Below are positions 4,933-5,434 of a DNA stretch of 5,434 bases, one piece after another. This DNA comes from an uncultured Thermomicrobia bacterium (GTDB lineage Bacteria > Chloroflexota > Chloroflexia > Thermomicrobiales > JALYUS01), in the NCBI GenBank assembly GCA_937968015.1, contig CALBSO010000110.1:1-5434 (forward strand), in the 5' to 3' direction. Every line of letters starts with the position of its first letter. The stretch's first letter is position 1. Both the position numbers and the translations under genes were made by a program. Below the pieces are notes generated by a model. The model ran no database searches, was not told the origin of the DNA, and saw only the letters and a program-made list of their open reading frames with translations.

Positions 4933-5434
4933 TCACATTAGATTTTTGGTAGATTGCCCATCCTGATAAGCCATGCGGATGGGGGGAGCGGCGGGTAGTT
5001 GCACCGTGACGCGGAGCCCGCCAGCGGCCCGGGGGGTGAGGGTGAGGGTTCCGTCGTGTGCTTGGGTGATGCTTTTGACGATTGCCAGGCCGAGGCCGAC
5101 ACCTGCGTGGTCGGTGCGTATGCGTTCGGTGCCGCGACGAAACGGCTCGACAAGCGTGGAAACTACCTGTGGGGTGAGCTTCTCGCCGGTGTTCTCGACA
5201 GTGAGCACCACACTCTTGGGGTGAACGCTGGTCGTGATCCACACGGCGCCCTGTTCAGGCACAGGCAGATTGTGGACGATCGCGTTGTGCACGAGGTTGG
5301 TAGCCAACTGCAGCAGGAGCGCGTGTGAGCCGATGGTGGGGGTCATGTCGCCGGAGGTTTCGATGGTGAGGCCGCGTTTTTCTGCGAGGGGGAGGAGCGT
5401 TTCAGTGGCTTCTTCCGCTATGAGGGACAAGTCG
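4933..5434 (-). CDS. Sensor histidine kinase, C-terminal part (runs off the right edge)
   Basis: ATP-binding end of a membrane-associated two-component sensor kinase. Only the last 166 or so codons are in the window; the frame is open to the edge, and the leading Asp-Leu (DLSLIAEEA) fits the usual linker after the phospho-acceptor helices, so no start is called. Counting from the Leu codon at 5430, the HATPase_c boxes are all present: N box NLVHNAIVHN (conserved N49), a G1 box with VENTG at 78-82 instead of the classic DxGxG, F box VEPFRRG (94-100), and G2 box AGVGLGLAIV (109-118). The VENTG, FRRGTERIRTDHAG and ITQAHDGTL style is typical of OmpR-paired kinases of Actinomycetota. Sensor, HAMP and H-box regions lie beyond the window, as would a partner response regulator. 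It converges with the cupin operon and is probably unrelated to it. Confidence 0.9.
   Translation of the reverse strand, partial: DLSLIAEEATETLLPLAEKRGLTIETSGDMTPTIGSHALLLQLATNLVHNAIVHNLPVPEQGAVWITTSVHPKSVVLTVENTGEKLTPQVVSTLVEPFRRGTERIRTDHAGVGLGLAIVKSITQAHDGTLTLTPRAAGGLRVTVQLPAAPPIRMAYQDGQSTKNLM

Overview
This GC-rich 5.4 kb window holds three blocks: a two-gene mobile module on the minus strand (1-2160), a self-contained regulated operon on the plus strand (2231-4613), and the C-terminal part of a sensor histidine kinase running in from the right edge on the minus strand (4933-5434). There is no taxonomic marker. The MuA/IS481-like transposase and the GC-rich style recall Chloroflexota (Thermomicrobia-like) or Actinomycetota, and the histidine kinase resembles actinobacterial sensors; this is an impression from family resemblance, not a placement.

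Mobile module. A 309-residue XerC/XerD-like tyrosine recombinase (1108-2037) is followed after 4 bases by a DDE transposase of the MuA/TniA/IS481 type (3-1103), so the two are almost certainly co-translated. Upstream of the recombinase lies a site built like a Xer core site: two 11-bp arms around a 6-bp spacer at 2132-2159, matching Escherichia coli dif at 18 of 28 positions. An exact inverted copy of the outer part of this site (14 bp) sits directly against the recombinase start codon at 2039-2052. The pair brackets the recombinase leader and a possible extended -10 promoter, which suggests an attachment or recombination site combined with self-regulation. The transposase loses family similarity after residue 350 and ends in a 16-residue unrelated tail.

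Regulated operon. A good sigma-70-type promoter (2231-2259) is overlapped by a 17-bp palindrome typical of TetR operators. It drives a TetR-family regulator that probably starts at a TTG (2303). Two paralogous cupin proteins follow, each with a strong Shine-Dalgarno. The first carries an extra C-terminal DinB/MDMPI-like four-helix domain; the second is a stand-alone cupin. All metal ligands of both cupins are present. The arrangement suggests a ligand-inducible operon for a small-molecule conversion or detoxification activity, but the substrate cannot be read from the sequence.

Right end. The region 4614-4932 has no convincing gene. It contains a degenerate 24-bp tandem repeat and a perfect 14-bp inverted repeat with a 6-base loop (4760-4793). 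After this the sequence becomes more AT-rich up to the histidine kinase. The kinase converges with the cupin operon and keeps the N, G1, F and G2 boxes of the ATPase domain; its sensor and phospho-acceptor regions lie beyond the window.
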